Shown piece by piece: positions 55,116-64,000 of a stretch of 64,000 nucleotides of DNA. This stretch comes from Pseudomonas fluorescens (lineage in GTDB: Bacteria > Pseudomonadota > Gammaproteobacteria > Pseudomonadales > Pseudomonadaceae), in assembly GCF_902498185.1 (NCBI RefSeq), contig NZ_CABVIX010000001.1, positions 434,001 to 498,000 on the forward strand, in the 5' to 3' direction. The notes beneath the pieces were generated by a model. It worked only from the letters and a program-made list of their open reading frames with translations, was not told the origin of the DNA and did not search any database. A program made the translations under genes and the position numbers. Each line of letters opens with the position of its first letter. Positions within the stretch are counted from its first letter, which is position 1.

Positions 55116-55544
55116 ATGGCTTTTGATGCGATCTACCACATTGCCGGCTCTGCGATGAATGCGCAGACCGTGCGGCTCAACACAGTGGCGAGCAACCTGG
55201 CCAACGCCGACTCGGCCGCCGGTAGCGCCAAGGATGCCTACCAGTCGCGCAAGCCGGTTTTTGCCGCCGTCTACGAAAACGACCAGATGACCCGGCGTGT
55301 TGGCATGGGCGGCGCGCATGTGCAGGTGCTGGACGTGGTGACTTCCGGGCGCGATGCGAAAAAGCGCTACGAACCCGACCATCCGTTGGCCGACCGCAGC
55401 GGTTATGTGTTCTACCCCGACATCAACGAGATCGAGGAAATGACCGACATGATGTCGGCCACGCGCAGCTTTGAGACCGGCGTTGAGGTCCTCAATCGAA
55501 TCAAGAGCATGCAGCAAGGCCTGCTCAAGCTGGGAGAAGCCTGA
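55116..55544 (+). CDS. flgC: Flagellar basal-body rod protein FlgC
   Basis: 142 residues. Begins MAFDAIYHIAGSAMNAQTVR with NTVASNLANADSAAGS, and ends with the FlgC helix (ARSFETGVEVLNRIKSM). Overlaps flgD by one base. Confidence 0.95.
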   Translation: MAFDAIYHIAGSAMNAQTVRLNTVASNLANADSAAGSAKDAYQSRKPVFAAVYENDQMTRRVGMGGAHVQVLDVVTSGRDAKKRYEPDHPLADRSGYVFYPDINEIEEMTDMMSATRSFETGVEVLNRIKSMQQGLLKLGEA

Positions 55545-56278
55545 TGAATACGGTGCAAAACGATACCTATGGCAACCAGCAGGGCCGCGCCCAGGTCATG
55601 CCCAACTCGGATGCCAGCGAGATGCAGAACACCTTCATTCAGTTGATGGTGGCGCAGATCCGTAACCAGGACCCGACCAAGCCGGTCGACAGCAGCGAGT
55701 TCCTCAGCCAGTTCGCCTCGATGTCCCAGGTGCAGAGCCTGGAAAAAATGTCGCTGCTGACACAGAACAACATGGTCTTGCTGGAGAACCTGCAATACCT
55801 CAGCGCTGCAAGCCTGGTGGGCCAGACGGTCAAGGTGCGCGCTGACGAACTGGACCTGGACGACCAGCCAGTACAGGCCGAAGTCGACCTCGAGCATAGC
55901 GCCAATGAGCTGGTCGCGACCCTGACCGATGCCAACGGCGTGAAGACCGAGATCCCACTGCCCGCCAGCGAACCTGGGCGCGTGGCGTTCGAGATCGACC
56001 CGGTAAAGCTGGGCCTCAAACCTGGCAAGTACGACATCGAGGTCAAGTCCGCCAGCGACGAGACGCTGGTGGTGGAAGTCAAGGGCAAGGTCAGCAATGT
56101 ACGCCTGGGGGCCGACGGTCCGGTACTCGATGTGGTCGGGGTCGGCTCGGTGCCGTTCTACGAGATCACCGAATTCAGCGAGGCGTCGTTGCTCGCCAAT
56201 CTGATGATGCCGCCTCAAGGCACTGCCGCTTCACGCGCCCTCAACCCTTCTGCACAAGGCCAACGCCATGAGTTTTAA
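55544..56278 (+). CDS. flgD: Flagellar hook-capping scaffold FlgD
   Basis: 244 residues. Conserved N-terminal MQNTFIQLMVAQIRNQDPTKPVDSSEF (shown by its IRNQDPTKPVD core) guides hook subunit addition, followed by FlgD Ig-like and tudor-like domains. Overlaps flgE by 11 bases. Confidence 0.94.
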   Translation: MNTVQNDTYGNQQGRAQVMPNSDASEMQNTFIQLMVAQIRNQDPTKPVDSSEFLSQFASMSQVQSLEKMSLLTQNNMVLLENLQYLSAASLVGQTVKVRADELDLDDQPVQAEVDLEHSANELVATLTDANGVKTEIPLPASEPGRVAFEIDPVKLGLKPGKYDIEVKSASDETLVVEVKGKVSNVRLGADGPVLDVVGVGSVPFYEITEFSEASLLANLMMPPQGTAASRALNPSAQGQRHEF

Positions 56279-57452
56279 CATTGCCCTGACCGGTTTGAAC
56301 GCCGTCACTGAACAACTCAATACCATCAGTAACAACATTGCCAACGTCGGCACCGTCGGGTTCAAGTCCTCGCGAACCGAGTTCGGCAGCCTGTACTCCG
56401 GCACCCAGGCAATGGGTGTGGGCGTGCTGGGGCTCAAGCAGAGCATGAGCGTAGGTGGCTCCCACGTCGCCACCGGCGATGCGCTGAACATGGCGATTGC
56501 CGGTGGTGGTTTCTTCGTCACCCGCAGTGCGTCGGGCGATATCAGCTACACCCGAGCCGGCGCATTCGGCAAGGACCGCGACAACTTCCTCACCGATGCC
56601 TCCGGCCAGTACCTCCAAGGCTACCCGGTGGACGCTGCCGGCAACCTGATGGTGGGGACCGTGGGCGACCTGCGCCTGCAAAGCGCCAACCTGCCGGCCA
56701 AGGCCACCGATGGCATCGACTTCGTGGCCAACCTCGATGACAACAATGAGCCGCCCACCGTCCCCTTTGATCCTGACGTGATCGAAAGCTACAACGACTC
56801 CCAGACCACGCCGATCTATGACTCCAAGGGCAAGCAACACTCCCTGACCCAGTACTTCGTGAAAACCGCTGACAACGAGTGGGAAGTCCATTACTACGTC
56901 GACAAGCAGAGAGTGGGCACTCCACAGGCAATGGAATTCGACAGCAGTGGTGGCCTGCAGTCGCCGCTGACCCCGGTCAACATCACGTTCAACCTGCCGG
57001 GCGCCGAGACCGCCAGCATCGATATCAACTATACCCGCAGCACCCAGAACGCCTCGGACTTCGTCGTGACCACCAACGACCCTACCGGCTATGCAGCTGG
57101 GGAAAACACAGGGGTCAAGATCGAAACCGATGGCAAGGTCTACGCCACGTACAGCAACGGTGAGCGCTTGCTGCAGGGCCAGGTGGTGATGGCCAACTTC
57201 GCCAACCTCAATGGTCTGAAGAACGAAGACGCAACCCGCTGGAGTGCGACAGGCGAATCGGGCAACCCGCTGATCGGCACCCCAGGCGTCGGTCTGCTTG
57301 GCGATCTCAAATCCGGCGCGTTGGAAAATTCCAACGTCGACATGACCCAGCAACTGGTCGGCCTCATGGAAGGCCAGCGCAACTACCAGGCCAACAGCAA
57401 GGTGTTGTCCACGGACAAAGAGCTCACCCAAGTGCTGTTCAACTCGATCTGA
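56268..57452 (+). CDS. flgE: Flagellar hook protein FlgE
   Basis: 394 residues. N-terminal ALTGLNAVTEQLNTISNNIAN and C-terminal LVGLMEGQRNYQANSKVL helices build the hook core. It is shorter than the FlgE of the usual Pseudomonas polar system (about 440 residues, from memory) and close to enteric FlgE (about 400). Confidence 0.95.
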   Translation: MSFNIALTGLNAVTEQLNTISNNIANVGTVGFKSSRTEFGSLYSGTQAMGVGVLGLKQSMSVGGSHVATGDALNMAIAGGGFFVTRSASGDISYTRAGAFGKDRDNFLTDASGQYLQGYPVDAAGNLMVGTVGDLRLQSANLPAKATDGIDFVANLDDNNEPPTVPFDPDVIESYNDSQTTPIYDSKGKQHSLTQYFVKTADNEWEVHYYVDKQRVGTPQAMEFDSSGGLQSPLTPVNITFNLPGAETASIDINYTRSTQNASDFVVTTNDPTGYAAGENTGVKIETDGKVYATYSNGERLLQGQVVMANFANLNGLKNEDATRWSATGESGNPLIGTPGVGLLGDLKSGALENSNVDMTQQLVGLMEGQRNYQANSKVLSTDKELTQVLFNSI

Positions 57453-57461
57453 GGCTGATCC

Positions 57462-58190
57462 ATGGACCGTTTGGGATACACGGCAATGACCGCCGCCAGC
57501 CGCACCATGACGGCGCTGGGCGTGCGCGCCAATAACCTGGCCAACGTCAACACTCCAGGCTTTCGTACCGACCTTGAGCAGGCGACCAGTGTGCAGGTGT
57601 CAGGTCAAGGCTATGACACCCGCCACTTGGCGCTGGTCGAGAGCAATGGCGTGAGCATGGCGCCAGGGGCATTGATGGCCACAGGCAGGGAGCTGGATTT
57701 TGCCATTCAAGGCCCAGGGCTCATTGCGGTACAGGGCGCCGGCGGCGAGGCCTATACCCGTCATGGCAGCCTGCAGGTCGATGCCGACATGCAACTGACC
57801 GTCAATGGCCGAGCCGTGTTGGGGGAGGGCGGTGCGATCGAGCTGCCGGAATTCGACACGCTGCACATCGCCAGCGATGGCCGGATCTCGGTGCTGCCCA
57901 GGGGCGAGCCTCTGATGGTCGAAGTCGACCGGATCAAGCTGGTCGACCTGCCCGCTGCGCAGTTGCAGAAAGACAGCGCCGGGTTGCTGGTCAGCCGTGA
58001 TGGCGCAGTGGCGCCGCAGGACGAGAACGTGACCTTGGCCTCGGGATTCCTGGAGTCCAGCAACGTGTCGGCCATCGACCAATTGGTCGGCACCATGAGC
58101 TTGAGCCGCCTGTTCGAGACCCAGGTCAAGATGATGAAAGCCGCCGAGGATCTGTCCTCGGCGGGTAACAGCATGATTCGCGGCGCGTGA
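57462..58190 (+). CDS. flgF: Flagellar proximal rod protein FlgF
   Basis: 242 residues. MTALGVRANNLANVNTPGFR at the N-terminus and MSLSRLFETQVKMMKAAED at the C-terminus are rod helices; the beta domain lies between them. Confidence 0.94.
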   Translation: MDRLGYTAMTAASRTMTALGVRANNLANVNTPGFRTDLEQATSVQVSGQGYDTRHLALVESNGVSMAPGALMATGRELDFAIQGPGLIAVQGAGGEAYTRHGSLQVDADMQLTVNGRAVLGEGGAIELPEFDTLHIASDGRISVLPRGEPLMVEVDRIKLVDLPAAQLQKDSAGLLVSRDGAVAPQDENVTLASGFLESSNVSAIDQLVGTMSLSRLFETQVKMMKAAEDLSSAGNSMIRGA

Positions 58191-58210
58191 TGCCCGCCAG
58201 GAAATAACAC

Positions 58211-58996
58211 ATGAGTTCTGCACTCTGGATCAGCAAGACAGGCCTGGCCGCGCAAGACAAGGCCATGTCCACCGTGGCCAACAACCTGGCCAACGTCAAC
58301 ACCGTCGGCTTCAAGAGCGACCGGGTGGTGTTCGAAGACCTCTTCTACACCATCGAAGTCCCGCCGGGCGCCCAGGCCGATGAAGTCAACACCGTGCCGA
58401 CCGGCATTCAGCTGGGCAGCGGTGTACGCGTGGTCGGTACGCAAAAGGTCTTCACCGAGGGCAACACCCAGGCCACCGGCCAGCCCATGGACCTGGCCAT
58501 CAGCGGCCCTGGTTTCTTCCAGGTGGAAGCCCCCAATGGCGACATCTACTACACCGAAAACGGCCAGTTGCAGCCGAACGGCGAGCGCCTTCTGGTGAAC
58601 ACCCAAGGCTTGCCTTTATCGCCCGCGATCGAATTGCCGGTGGGTTACAAGGACTTCAAGGTCGGCACCGACGGCATCGTCACGGCTATCTTGCCGGGGG
58701 ACACCGAGCCGGTGGAGCTGGGGCAGATCACCCTGGTGAATTTTGCCAATCCCTCGGGCCTGCAAGCCCTGGGCGGCAACCTGTACCAGGAGACGGTCGC
58801 CAGCGGCGAGCCGGTCGAAGGCGTTGCCGGTGAGGACGGGCTCGGGACGATCAAGCAAGGGCAGCTGGAAGGCTCCAACGTCGAGGTGGTTGAAGCCATG
58901 GTCTCGATGATGGCGATCCAGCGCGCCTATGAAGCCAATGCCAAGGTTCTGGATGCCTCGTCCGGCATGTTGCAGTTCCTCAATCAGACGGTCTGA
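58211..58996 (+). CDS. flgG: Flagellar distal rod protein FlgG
   Basis: 261 residues. AMSTVANNLANVNTVGFKSD and the C-terminal VVEAMVSMMAIQRAYEANAK match FlgG. Confidence 0.95.
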   Translation: MSSALWISKTGLAAQDKAMSTVANNLANVNTVGFKSDRVVFEDLFYTIEVPPGAQADEVNTVPTGIQLGSGVRVVGTQKVFTEGNTQATGQPMDLAISGPGFFQVEAPNGDIYYTENGQLQPNGERLLVNTQGLPLSPAIELPVGYKDFKVGTDGIVTAILPGDTEPVELGQITLVNFANPSGLQALGGNLYQETVASGEPVEGVAGEDGLGTIKQGQLEGSNVEVVEAMVSMMAIQRAYEANAKVLDASSGMLQFLNQTV

Positions 58997-59004
58997 GCAG
59001 GGTA

Positions 59005-59667
59005 ATGCATAACTTTATCCTGCTGGTGCTGACGCTGGTGCTGTCCGGCTGCCATAGCTTCATCGAAATGTTGCCCGACGAAGACTCCAGCGCCTACGCG
59101 CCGCTGCCCCTGGACTACACCCTGCCGCCTGCCAAGGGCGGCGGGTTGTACCGCAGTGGTTACGCCGGTTCCTTGTACCAGGACAAACGGGCGCTGCGGG
59201 TGGGTGACATCCTCACCATCGTCCTGGATGAATCCACGCAGTCGAGCAAGAGCGCCGGGACCAGTTTCGGCAAGAACTCAAGCATCGGCATCGATGCGCC
59301 GACCGTGCTGGGCAAGCCCTATGCCCAGCTGGAGGCCTCGGCCGCAGCCTCCCGGGATTTTGACGGGGCGGCGAAAAGCTCCCAGCAGAACACCCTGCGC
59401 GGCGCCATTGCAGTCACGGTGCACAAAGTGCTGCCCAACGGCACGTTGCTGGTCAAGGGCGAGAAATCGCTGCGCCTGAACCAGGGCGACGAGTTCATTC
59501 GTCTGGCTGGCCTGGTGCGTGTAGACGACATCAATCGCTACAACCAGGTGTCGTCGCAAAGTGTGGCCAACGCGCGGATTTCCTACGCCGGGCGCGGCGT
59601 GCTCAATGACAGCAACTCCGCGGGATGGCTGTCGCGTTTTTTCACCCACCCTTTATTCCCCCTGTGA
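59005..59667 (+). CDS. flgH: Flagellar L-ring lipoprotein FlgH
   Basis: 220 residues. Lipobox LVLSGC (Cys17), then the L-ring motif DILTIVLDESTQSSKSAG and LVRVDDINRYNQVSSQSVANARI-type C-terminus (core NRYNQVSSQSVAN). Anchored in the outer membrane. Confidence 0.95.
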   Translation: MHNFILLVLTLVLSGCHSFIEMLPDEDSSAYAPLPLDYTLPPAKGGGLYRSGYAGSLYQDKRALRVGDILTIVLDESTQSSKSAGTSFGKNSSIGIDAPTVLGKPYAQLEASAAASRDFDGAAKSSQQNTLRGAIAVTVHKVLPNGTLLVKGEKSLRLNQGDEFIRLAGLVRVDDINRYNQVSSQSVANARISYAGRGVLNDSNSAGWLSRFFTHPLFPL

Positions 59668-59679
59668 GTGGAAAACCTT

Positions 59680-60783
59680 ATGCGATGCGTTTTTAACACC
59701 TTGATGGCCGCCGGTGCCTGGCTGCTCATGGCGCCCTTGCAGGCTGCCCCGCTGATGGACCTGGTGGACGTGGAAGGCATCCGTGGCAACCAGCTGATCG
59801 GCTATGGACTGGTGGTGGGCCTGGACGGCACCGGGGACAAGAACCAGGTCAAGTTCACCAACCAGTCGGTGGCCAACCTGATCAAGCAGTTCGGCGTCAA
59901 CCTGCCGCCCAACGTCGACCCCAAGCTCAAGAACGTCGCGGCGGTCACAGTGACAGCCATCGTGCCGCCGTCCTACAGCGTGGGCCAGACCGTTGACGTC
60001 ACCGTGTCCTCGCTGGGGGATGCGAAAAGCTTGCGCGGCGGTCAGTTGCTGATGACCCCGCTGGCCGGGGTGGACGGCGAAATCTACGGCCTGGCCCAGG
60101 GCGCGCTGGTGGTCGGGGGCCTCAAGGCCGAAGGGCGCAGTGGTTCAAGCGTAGCGATCAACAGCGCCAACACCGGGCTGATCGCCAATGGCGCGACCAT
60201 GGAGCGGATGATCCCCAGTGACTTCAGCGAGCGCAGCGACATCATGCTGAACCTGCGCCAACCGAGCTTCCAGACCGCTACCCGCGTGGTCGCAGCGGTA
60301 GAGGAACGCTTCGGTGCCGGCAGCGCCAAGGCCCTGAATGCTACCCAGGTTTCAGTGCGGGCGCCGGTGTCCAGCAGCCAGCGCATCAGCTACATGGCCA
60401 TGCTCGAGATGGTTGACGTGCAGGAAGGCCGCACGCGTCCCAAGGTCGTGTTCAACAGCCGCACCGGCACCGTGGTGGTTGGCCAGGGTGTGCGCGTCAA
60501 GGCCGCGGCAGTGTCCCATGGGACGCTGACCGTGACCATCAGTGAGACGCCACAGGTCAGCCAGCCCGGGCCGTTCTCAGGCGGACAGACCGCCGTGGTG
60601 CCGCGCTCGGACGTGGATGTCACCCAGCAACGCAACGCGATGTTCGCCTGGCCCGAAGGCGCCGACCTCGACAGCATCATCAAGACTGTCAACAGCCTTG
60701 GCGCTACCCCGGACGATGTGATGAGCATCCTCCAGGCCCTGGCAGAAGCGGGCGCATTGAACGCCGAACTGATCGTGATCTGA
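59680..60783 (+). CDS. flgI: Flagellar P-ring protein FlgI
   Basis: 367 residues from ATG 59680 (MRCVFNTLMAAGAW), with a signal peptide ending at PLQA-AP. The mature start DLVDVEGIRGNQLIGYGLVV is the FlgI hallmark. A GTG at 59668 in frame is less likely. Confidence 0.95.
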   Translation: MRCVFNTLMAAGAWLLMAPLQAAPLMDLVDVEGIRGNQLIGYGLVVGLDGTGDKNQVKFTNQSVANLIKQFGVNLPPNVDPKLKNVAAVTVTAIVPPSYSVGQTVDVTVSSLGDAKSLRGGQLLMTPLAGVDGEIYGLAQGALVVGGLKAEGRSGSSVAINSANTGLIANGATMERMIPSDFSERSDIMLNLRQPSFQTATRVVAAVEERFGAGSAKALNATQVSVRAPVSSSQRISYMAMLEMVDVQEGRTRPKVVFNSRTGTVVVGQGVRVKAAAVSHGTLTVTISETPQVSQPGPFSGGQTAVVPRSDVDVTQQRNAMFAWPEGADLDSIIKTVNSLGATPDDVMSILQALAEAGALNAELIVI

Positions 60784-60794
60784 GGTCGTCCTCC

Positions 60795-61793
60795 ATGAGT
60801 ATCATCCCAACCGCGCAGCACTCGGCTGCACCTAGCGCTGCGCAGGATCCCGCCATGGCCCGTCAGGCCCGTCTGGAGTCGGCCGCAGAGCAATTCGAGG
60901 CGATGTTCCTGCGACAGATCCTCAAGCAGATGCGCAAGGCCGGAGACGTATTGTCCGAGGGCAGTTCGATGCGCAGCCGCCAGACCGACACACTGCGCGA
61001 ACTCCATGACGAAGCCCTGGCCGATACCCTGGCCACACACCGCCAGTCCGGGATTGCCGACATGCTGGTGCGGCAACTTTCACGCGGTGATGCGCCGGTA
61101 GCACCGCACAGTGCTCGGGCGCTGCACCACGACATGCCCCCCGCTGCCGCGACCCCGCCGCTGGGCCAGAGCCTGTTGGCGCCGATCGTTCATACCTGGC
61201 AGCGCGGTGTTGAACACCTCGAACGTGGTGCGGTCGGGCTCAAGGCGCTGGTCAATCAAGTGATCGCCCACGAATCCGGGGGGCGGGTCGCGGCAGTCTC
61301 TCCCAAGGGTGCCCGCGGCCTGATGCAACTGATGCCCGGCACTGCCCGGGAAATGGCCGAGCGGCTGAACCTGCCCTACAGCGAGCAGCGCCTGACCACC
61401 GACCCCGCCTACAACCAGCGCCTGGGCACCACCTACCTGAGCTCGCTGATCGACCGTTATGACGGCGTCACAGCGCTGGCCCTGGCCGCCTACAACGCAG
61501 GTCCCGGCCGCGTGGACGATTGGCTCGAGAGCATTGGCGATCCGCGCCTGGGCCAAGTCACCGAGCAGCAATGGGTCGAGCGCATTCCGTACAGGGAAAC
61601 CCGCCAGTACACCCGGAACATCCTGGCCAGGCTCGCGCAGAGCGAACCCTCGCAAGCGCCGCTTAAGCCGCCGCCGCATCCGGTCGCCCTGGATACAGAC
61701 GCGCTAACTTCCGCCGTCAACAGCACCCCCGTCCTTCGCTCAGCGGCCTTTGCCCCGAACGTGCGGCAGGTGCCCAAGGAGATTGAATCGTGA
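60795..61793 (+). CDS. flgJ: Flagellar rod assembly protein FlgJ with a lytic-transglycosylase domain
   Basis: 332 residues. Residues about 20-90 form the FlgJ rod-binding domain (EQFEAMFLRQILKQMRKAGD). The C-terminal half is an SLT/GH23 fold: catalytic Glu160 in VIAHESGGR, then GARGLMQLMPGTA and LAAYNAGPGRV. Enteric and Pseudomonas polar FlgJ usually have a GH73 glucosaminidase domain instead. It cuts peptidoglycan so that the rod can pass. Overlaps flgK by four bases. Confidence 0.9.
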   Translation: MSIIPTAQHSAAPSAAQDPAMARQARLESAAEQFEAMFLRQILKQMRKAGDVLSEGSSMRSRQTDTLRELHDEALADTLATHRQSGIADMLVRQLSRGDAPVAPHSARALHHDMPPAAATPPLGQSLLAPIVHTWQRGVEHLERGAVGLKALVNQVIAHESGGRVAAVSPKGARGLMQLMPGTAREMAERLNLPYSEQRLTTDPAYNQRLGTTYLSSLIDRYDGVTALALAAYNAGPGRVDDWLESIGDPRLGQVTEQQWVERIPYRETRQYTRNILARLAQSEPSQAPLKPPPHPVALDTDALTSAVNSTPVLRSAAFAPNVRQVPKEIES

Positions 61794-63157
61794 GTCTAAT
61801 GAGCCAGATTGGCTACTCGGGCATGGCAGCCGCCCAGATCGCCCTGAATACCTCGGCGCAGAACGTCGCCAACATGTTCACCCCAGGCTATAGCCGCCTG
61901 AACACGGTCATGGGTTCTGTGGCCGGCACCAGCAGCCAACAGATCGGCGGCGGCGTCGTGGTGACGGCCGTACGGCGCATGAGTGACGACTTCAAGACCC
62001 AGCAGTTGTGGCGCACCACCACCGACATGCATTACTACCAGGCTGGCCAGGACTACCTCAGCTCCCTGGAAGGGGTGATGGCAGGTGAGGGCTCGAACAT
62101 CAGTACTGGCCTGGACAACTTCTATGCTGCCCTCAGCGCGGCCAGCGACCGGCCTGCCGACATTCCGCTGCGTCAGCAGATCCTGGCGGAGATGAAAAAC
62201 CTCACCCAGCGCTTCAACGGCCTCAATACCAATATCGGCAACCAGCTCGATGCCCTGCACGAACAACGTTCGGCCATGGGCAACGAGATCAATGGCCTGG
62301 CCAATAACCTGGCGCTGCTGAACCAGAAGATCGTCGAGGCCGAATCCACCGGCGGCGACAGTGCCTCGCTGCGCGACCACCGCGAGCTGCTGGTCGGCGA
62401 ATTGAGCAAGTACGCCGACGTGCGGGTCAACGAAGCGCGGGACGGCTCGCTGACCATCGCGTTGTCCAACGGCCAGCCTCTGGTCGCCGGCAGCACGGCC
62501 GGCCAGCTGACCGTCACCACCAATGCTGCAGGCCAACAGGAAGTGGCGTTGAGTTTCGCCGGCACCAGTTTCCCGTTGCGCCAGGACAACCTGGGTGGTG
62601 CCTTCGGCGGCCTGCATGACGTGGAGCACAACCAACTCCTGCCCGCCAAGGCCCAGCTTGGAGAAATGGCGCAAGCCCTGGCCACCATGGTCAATGACAC
62701 CCTTGCCACCGGCTTCGATCTGGCCGGCAACCCGGGCCAGCCCCTGCTCACGCTCAACCCCAACAGCGTCACCGGGTTGCTGCAGATGAACGATGTGAAA
62801 CCCGAAGAACTGGCGTTCTCCGCAAAGGCCGGCGAGCCGGGCGACAACACCGTGTTGCTGGCGATGATCGAGCTGAAGAACAAGAAGGTCACGGTCAACG
62901 GCAATACCGTCACCTTGAGCGAAGCCTACAGCGGCATGCTCGGCGAAGTTGCCAGCGCCAGCCGGCAGAACAAGGCCGACCTCAAGTCGGCGACCGCCGT
63001 GGCCGAGCAGGCCCAGAGCCAGCGCGACAGCGTCAGCGCGGTGAGCGACACCGAAGAGGCGCAGGCCGTCATGGACTACAACAAGGCGTTGCAGGCCAAC
63101 ATGAAGGTCATCCAGACGGCCAACGAGCTGTTCGACACCATCCTTGCGGCCCTTTGA
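61790..63157 (+). CDS. flgK: Hook-filament junction protein FlgK (HAP1)
   Basis: 455 residues. N-terminal GYSGMAAAQIALNTSAQNVAN and C-terminal DYNKALQANMKVIQTANELF pairs form the coiled coils. The GTG start at 61790 has AAGGAG eight bases before it and overlaps the flgJ stop. Confidence 0.94.
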   Translation: MSLMSQIGYSGMAAAQIALNTSAQNVANMFTPGYSRLNTVMGSVAGTSSQQIGGGVVVTAVRRMSDDFKTQQLWRTTTDMHYYQAGQDYLSSLEGVMAGEGSNISTGLDNFYAALSAASDRPADIPLRQQILAEMKNLTQRFNGLNTNIGNQLDALHEQRSAMGNEINGLANNLALLNQKIVEAESTGGDSASLRDHRELLVGELSKYADVRVNEARDGSLTIALSNGQPLVAGSTAGQLTVTTNAAGQQEVALSFAGTSFPLRQDNLGGAFGGLHDVEHNQLLPAKAQLGEMAQALATMVNDTLATGFDLAGNPGQPLLTLNPNSVTGLLQMNDVKPEELAFSAKAGEPGDNTVLLAMIELKNKKVTVNGNTVTLSEAYSGMLGEVASASRQNKADLKSATAVAEQAQSQRDSVSAVSDTEEAQAVMDYNKALQANMKVIQTANELFDTILAAL

Positions 63158-63193
63158 GGCGCGTTCCCCCAAGTCCACCCAAGGTCTACCGCG

Positions 63194-64000
63194 ATGCGAA
63201 TTTCCAACGCACAAACCAGTGCCATGATGCACAGCAACATGAACCGCAACGCCGAGGCCATTGCCCGGCTGCAGTCGCAGATCGGCTCAGGTCAACGTCT
63301 GCAGCTGCCGTCCGACGATCCCGTCGCCGCTGCCCGGCTGCTGCGCATTCAGCGCGAAGAAGCGAGCATCAAGCAATACAACGATAACATCGGCAAAGTC
63401 TCCGACAACCTGCGGATCCAGGAGACGCATCTGCAATCGAGTTCCGATGCGATGGGCAGCATCCGCGACCTGTTGCTATGGGCCGGCAATGGCAGCAACA
63501 GTGGCGAGGACCTGTCGGCGATTGCCAGCCAGTTGTCGAGCCTGGAAGACAGCCTGGTGAGTTTCTTCAATGCCAAGGACGAATCCGGCAATTATCTGTT
63601 TTCCGGCACCCGTAACGACAGCCCAGCCGTCACCCTTGATCCCGCCACCGGCAAGTACGTGATGACCGGCAACGACGAGCACCGCCAGGCGGTGGTGGGC
63701 AACGGTGTCTTGATTGGCGATAACGTCACCGCCCGGGAAATCCTGGGGCCTGGCGCCGACCTGCTGAATGACCTGCATGCCCTGGTCGACAGCCTGAAGA
63801 CCGCACCGTCCGATCCCGCCACCCTCGCGCAGATCAAGGACACCCTCGAACAGCTGGATGCGACGCATGGCAATCTGCTCGGGGCCATGACCGACATGGG
63901 CGGCCGTCAGAACACCCTGACACTGATGGCCGAGAGCAACGCGGATGTCTCGCTGGTCAACCAGAAAGTGCAGGGCGATCTCTCGCACCTGGACATGGGG
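63194..64000 (+). CDS. flgL: Hook-filament junction protein FlgL (HAP3), 3' end beyond window
   Basis: 269 codons remain open to the window end. Starts MRISNAQTSAMMHSNMNRNA with the flagellin-like N-terminal helix (LQSQIGSGQRLQLPSDDPVA). Last gene of the visible flg set, followed presumably by filament genes. Confidence 0.93.
   Translation, partial: MRISNAQTSAMMHSNMNRNAEAIARLQSQIGSGQRLQLPSDDPVAAARLLRIQREEASIKQYNDNIGKVSDNLRIQETHLQSSSDAMGSIRDLLLWAGNGSNSGEDLSAIASQLSSLEDSLVSFFNAKDESGNYLFSGTRNDSPAVTLDPATGKYVMTGNDEHRQAVVGNGVLIGDNVTAREILGPGADLLNDLHALVDSLKTAPSDPATLAQIKDTLEQLDATHGNLLGAMTDMGGRQNTLTLMAESNADVSLVNQKVQGDLSHLDMG

Overview
The window is a 64 kb chromosomal segment from a fluorescent pseudomonad, most likely of the Pseudomonas putida group. 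The calls rest on family recognition, gene order (rbsBACRKD plus nucleoside hydrolase; thrS-infC-rpmI-rplT-pheST-ihfA-merR; ahpC-ahpF; modABC; galU-gor) and the high-GC codon style; no database search was possible.

Region by region. 1-3.4 kb: the 3' end of sohB, tRNA-Cys, several small proteins, a PL7-type polysaccharide lyase without a signal peptide, DoxX and tRNA-Leu. 3.6-6.6 kb: a PAS histidine kinase / KaiC-like double ATPase / single-domain response regulator operon. 6.7-12.4 kb: csrA, topoisomerase IB, modABC with a ModE-type operator, and a DUF1883 / small ORF / nitronate monooxygenase operon. 12.6-19.5 kb: a lipoprotein, a tsdBA-like dihaem cytochrome pair, galU, gor, ahpC and ahpF. 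19.6-28.9 kb: yceH, sstT, nhaR, TerC, a degenerate C39-like lipoprotein, a PuuB-like oxidase, two tRNA-Val genes in an exact 126-bp repeat, a SPOR lipoprotein, a small HD protein, and a DUF1654-endA operon under a perfect LexA box. 29.1-36.1 kb: the ribose operon with a secreted nucleoside hydrolase as last gene; an RbsR-like operator lies at the rbsB promoter and a near copy inside the first codons of the hydrolase gene. 36.5-45.3 kb: an I78 inhibitor-like lipoprotein, a cold-shock protein and the thrS-to-merR translation operon; the thrS leader has a hairpin that copies a tRNA-Thr(GGU) anticodon arm. tRNA-Pro closes the core segment.

45.5-53.7 kb is accessory DNA downstream of tRNA-Pro: an IS66 tnpC remnant, an unknown small gene, and a minus-strand operon (AstE/AspA-like deacylase, EutB-like dehydratase, EutC-like ornithine cyclodeaminase, amino-acid binding protein). 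This operon is split from a YheO/DauR-like regulator by a 2.5-kb IS66-derived element. The element is bounded by a perfect 8-bp target duplication, has decayed tnpABC, and carries a YqaA/DedA-like membrane gene between an internal and an external copy of its right end.

53.9-64 kb is a flagellar axial cluster, flgA divergent from flgBCDEFGHIJKL (flgL runs off the window). The enteric-like layout, short FlgE and lytic-transglycosylase-type FlgJ suggest a second flagellar system rather than the usual Pseudomonas polar one.

Functionally, the nucleoside hydrolase feeds ribose to RbsABC-RbsD-RbsK; Gor/AhpC/AhpF form a peroxide and thiol defence block; and the EutB/EutC/deacylase set resembles part of hydroxyectoine or beta-hydroxy-amino-acid catabolism.
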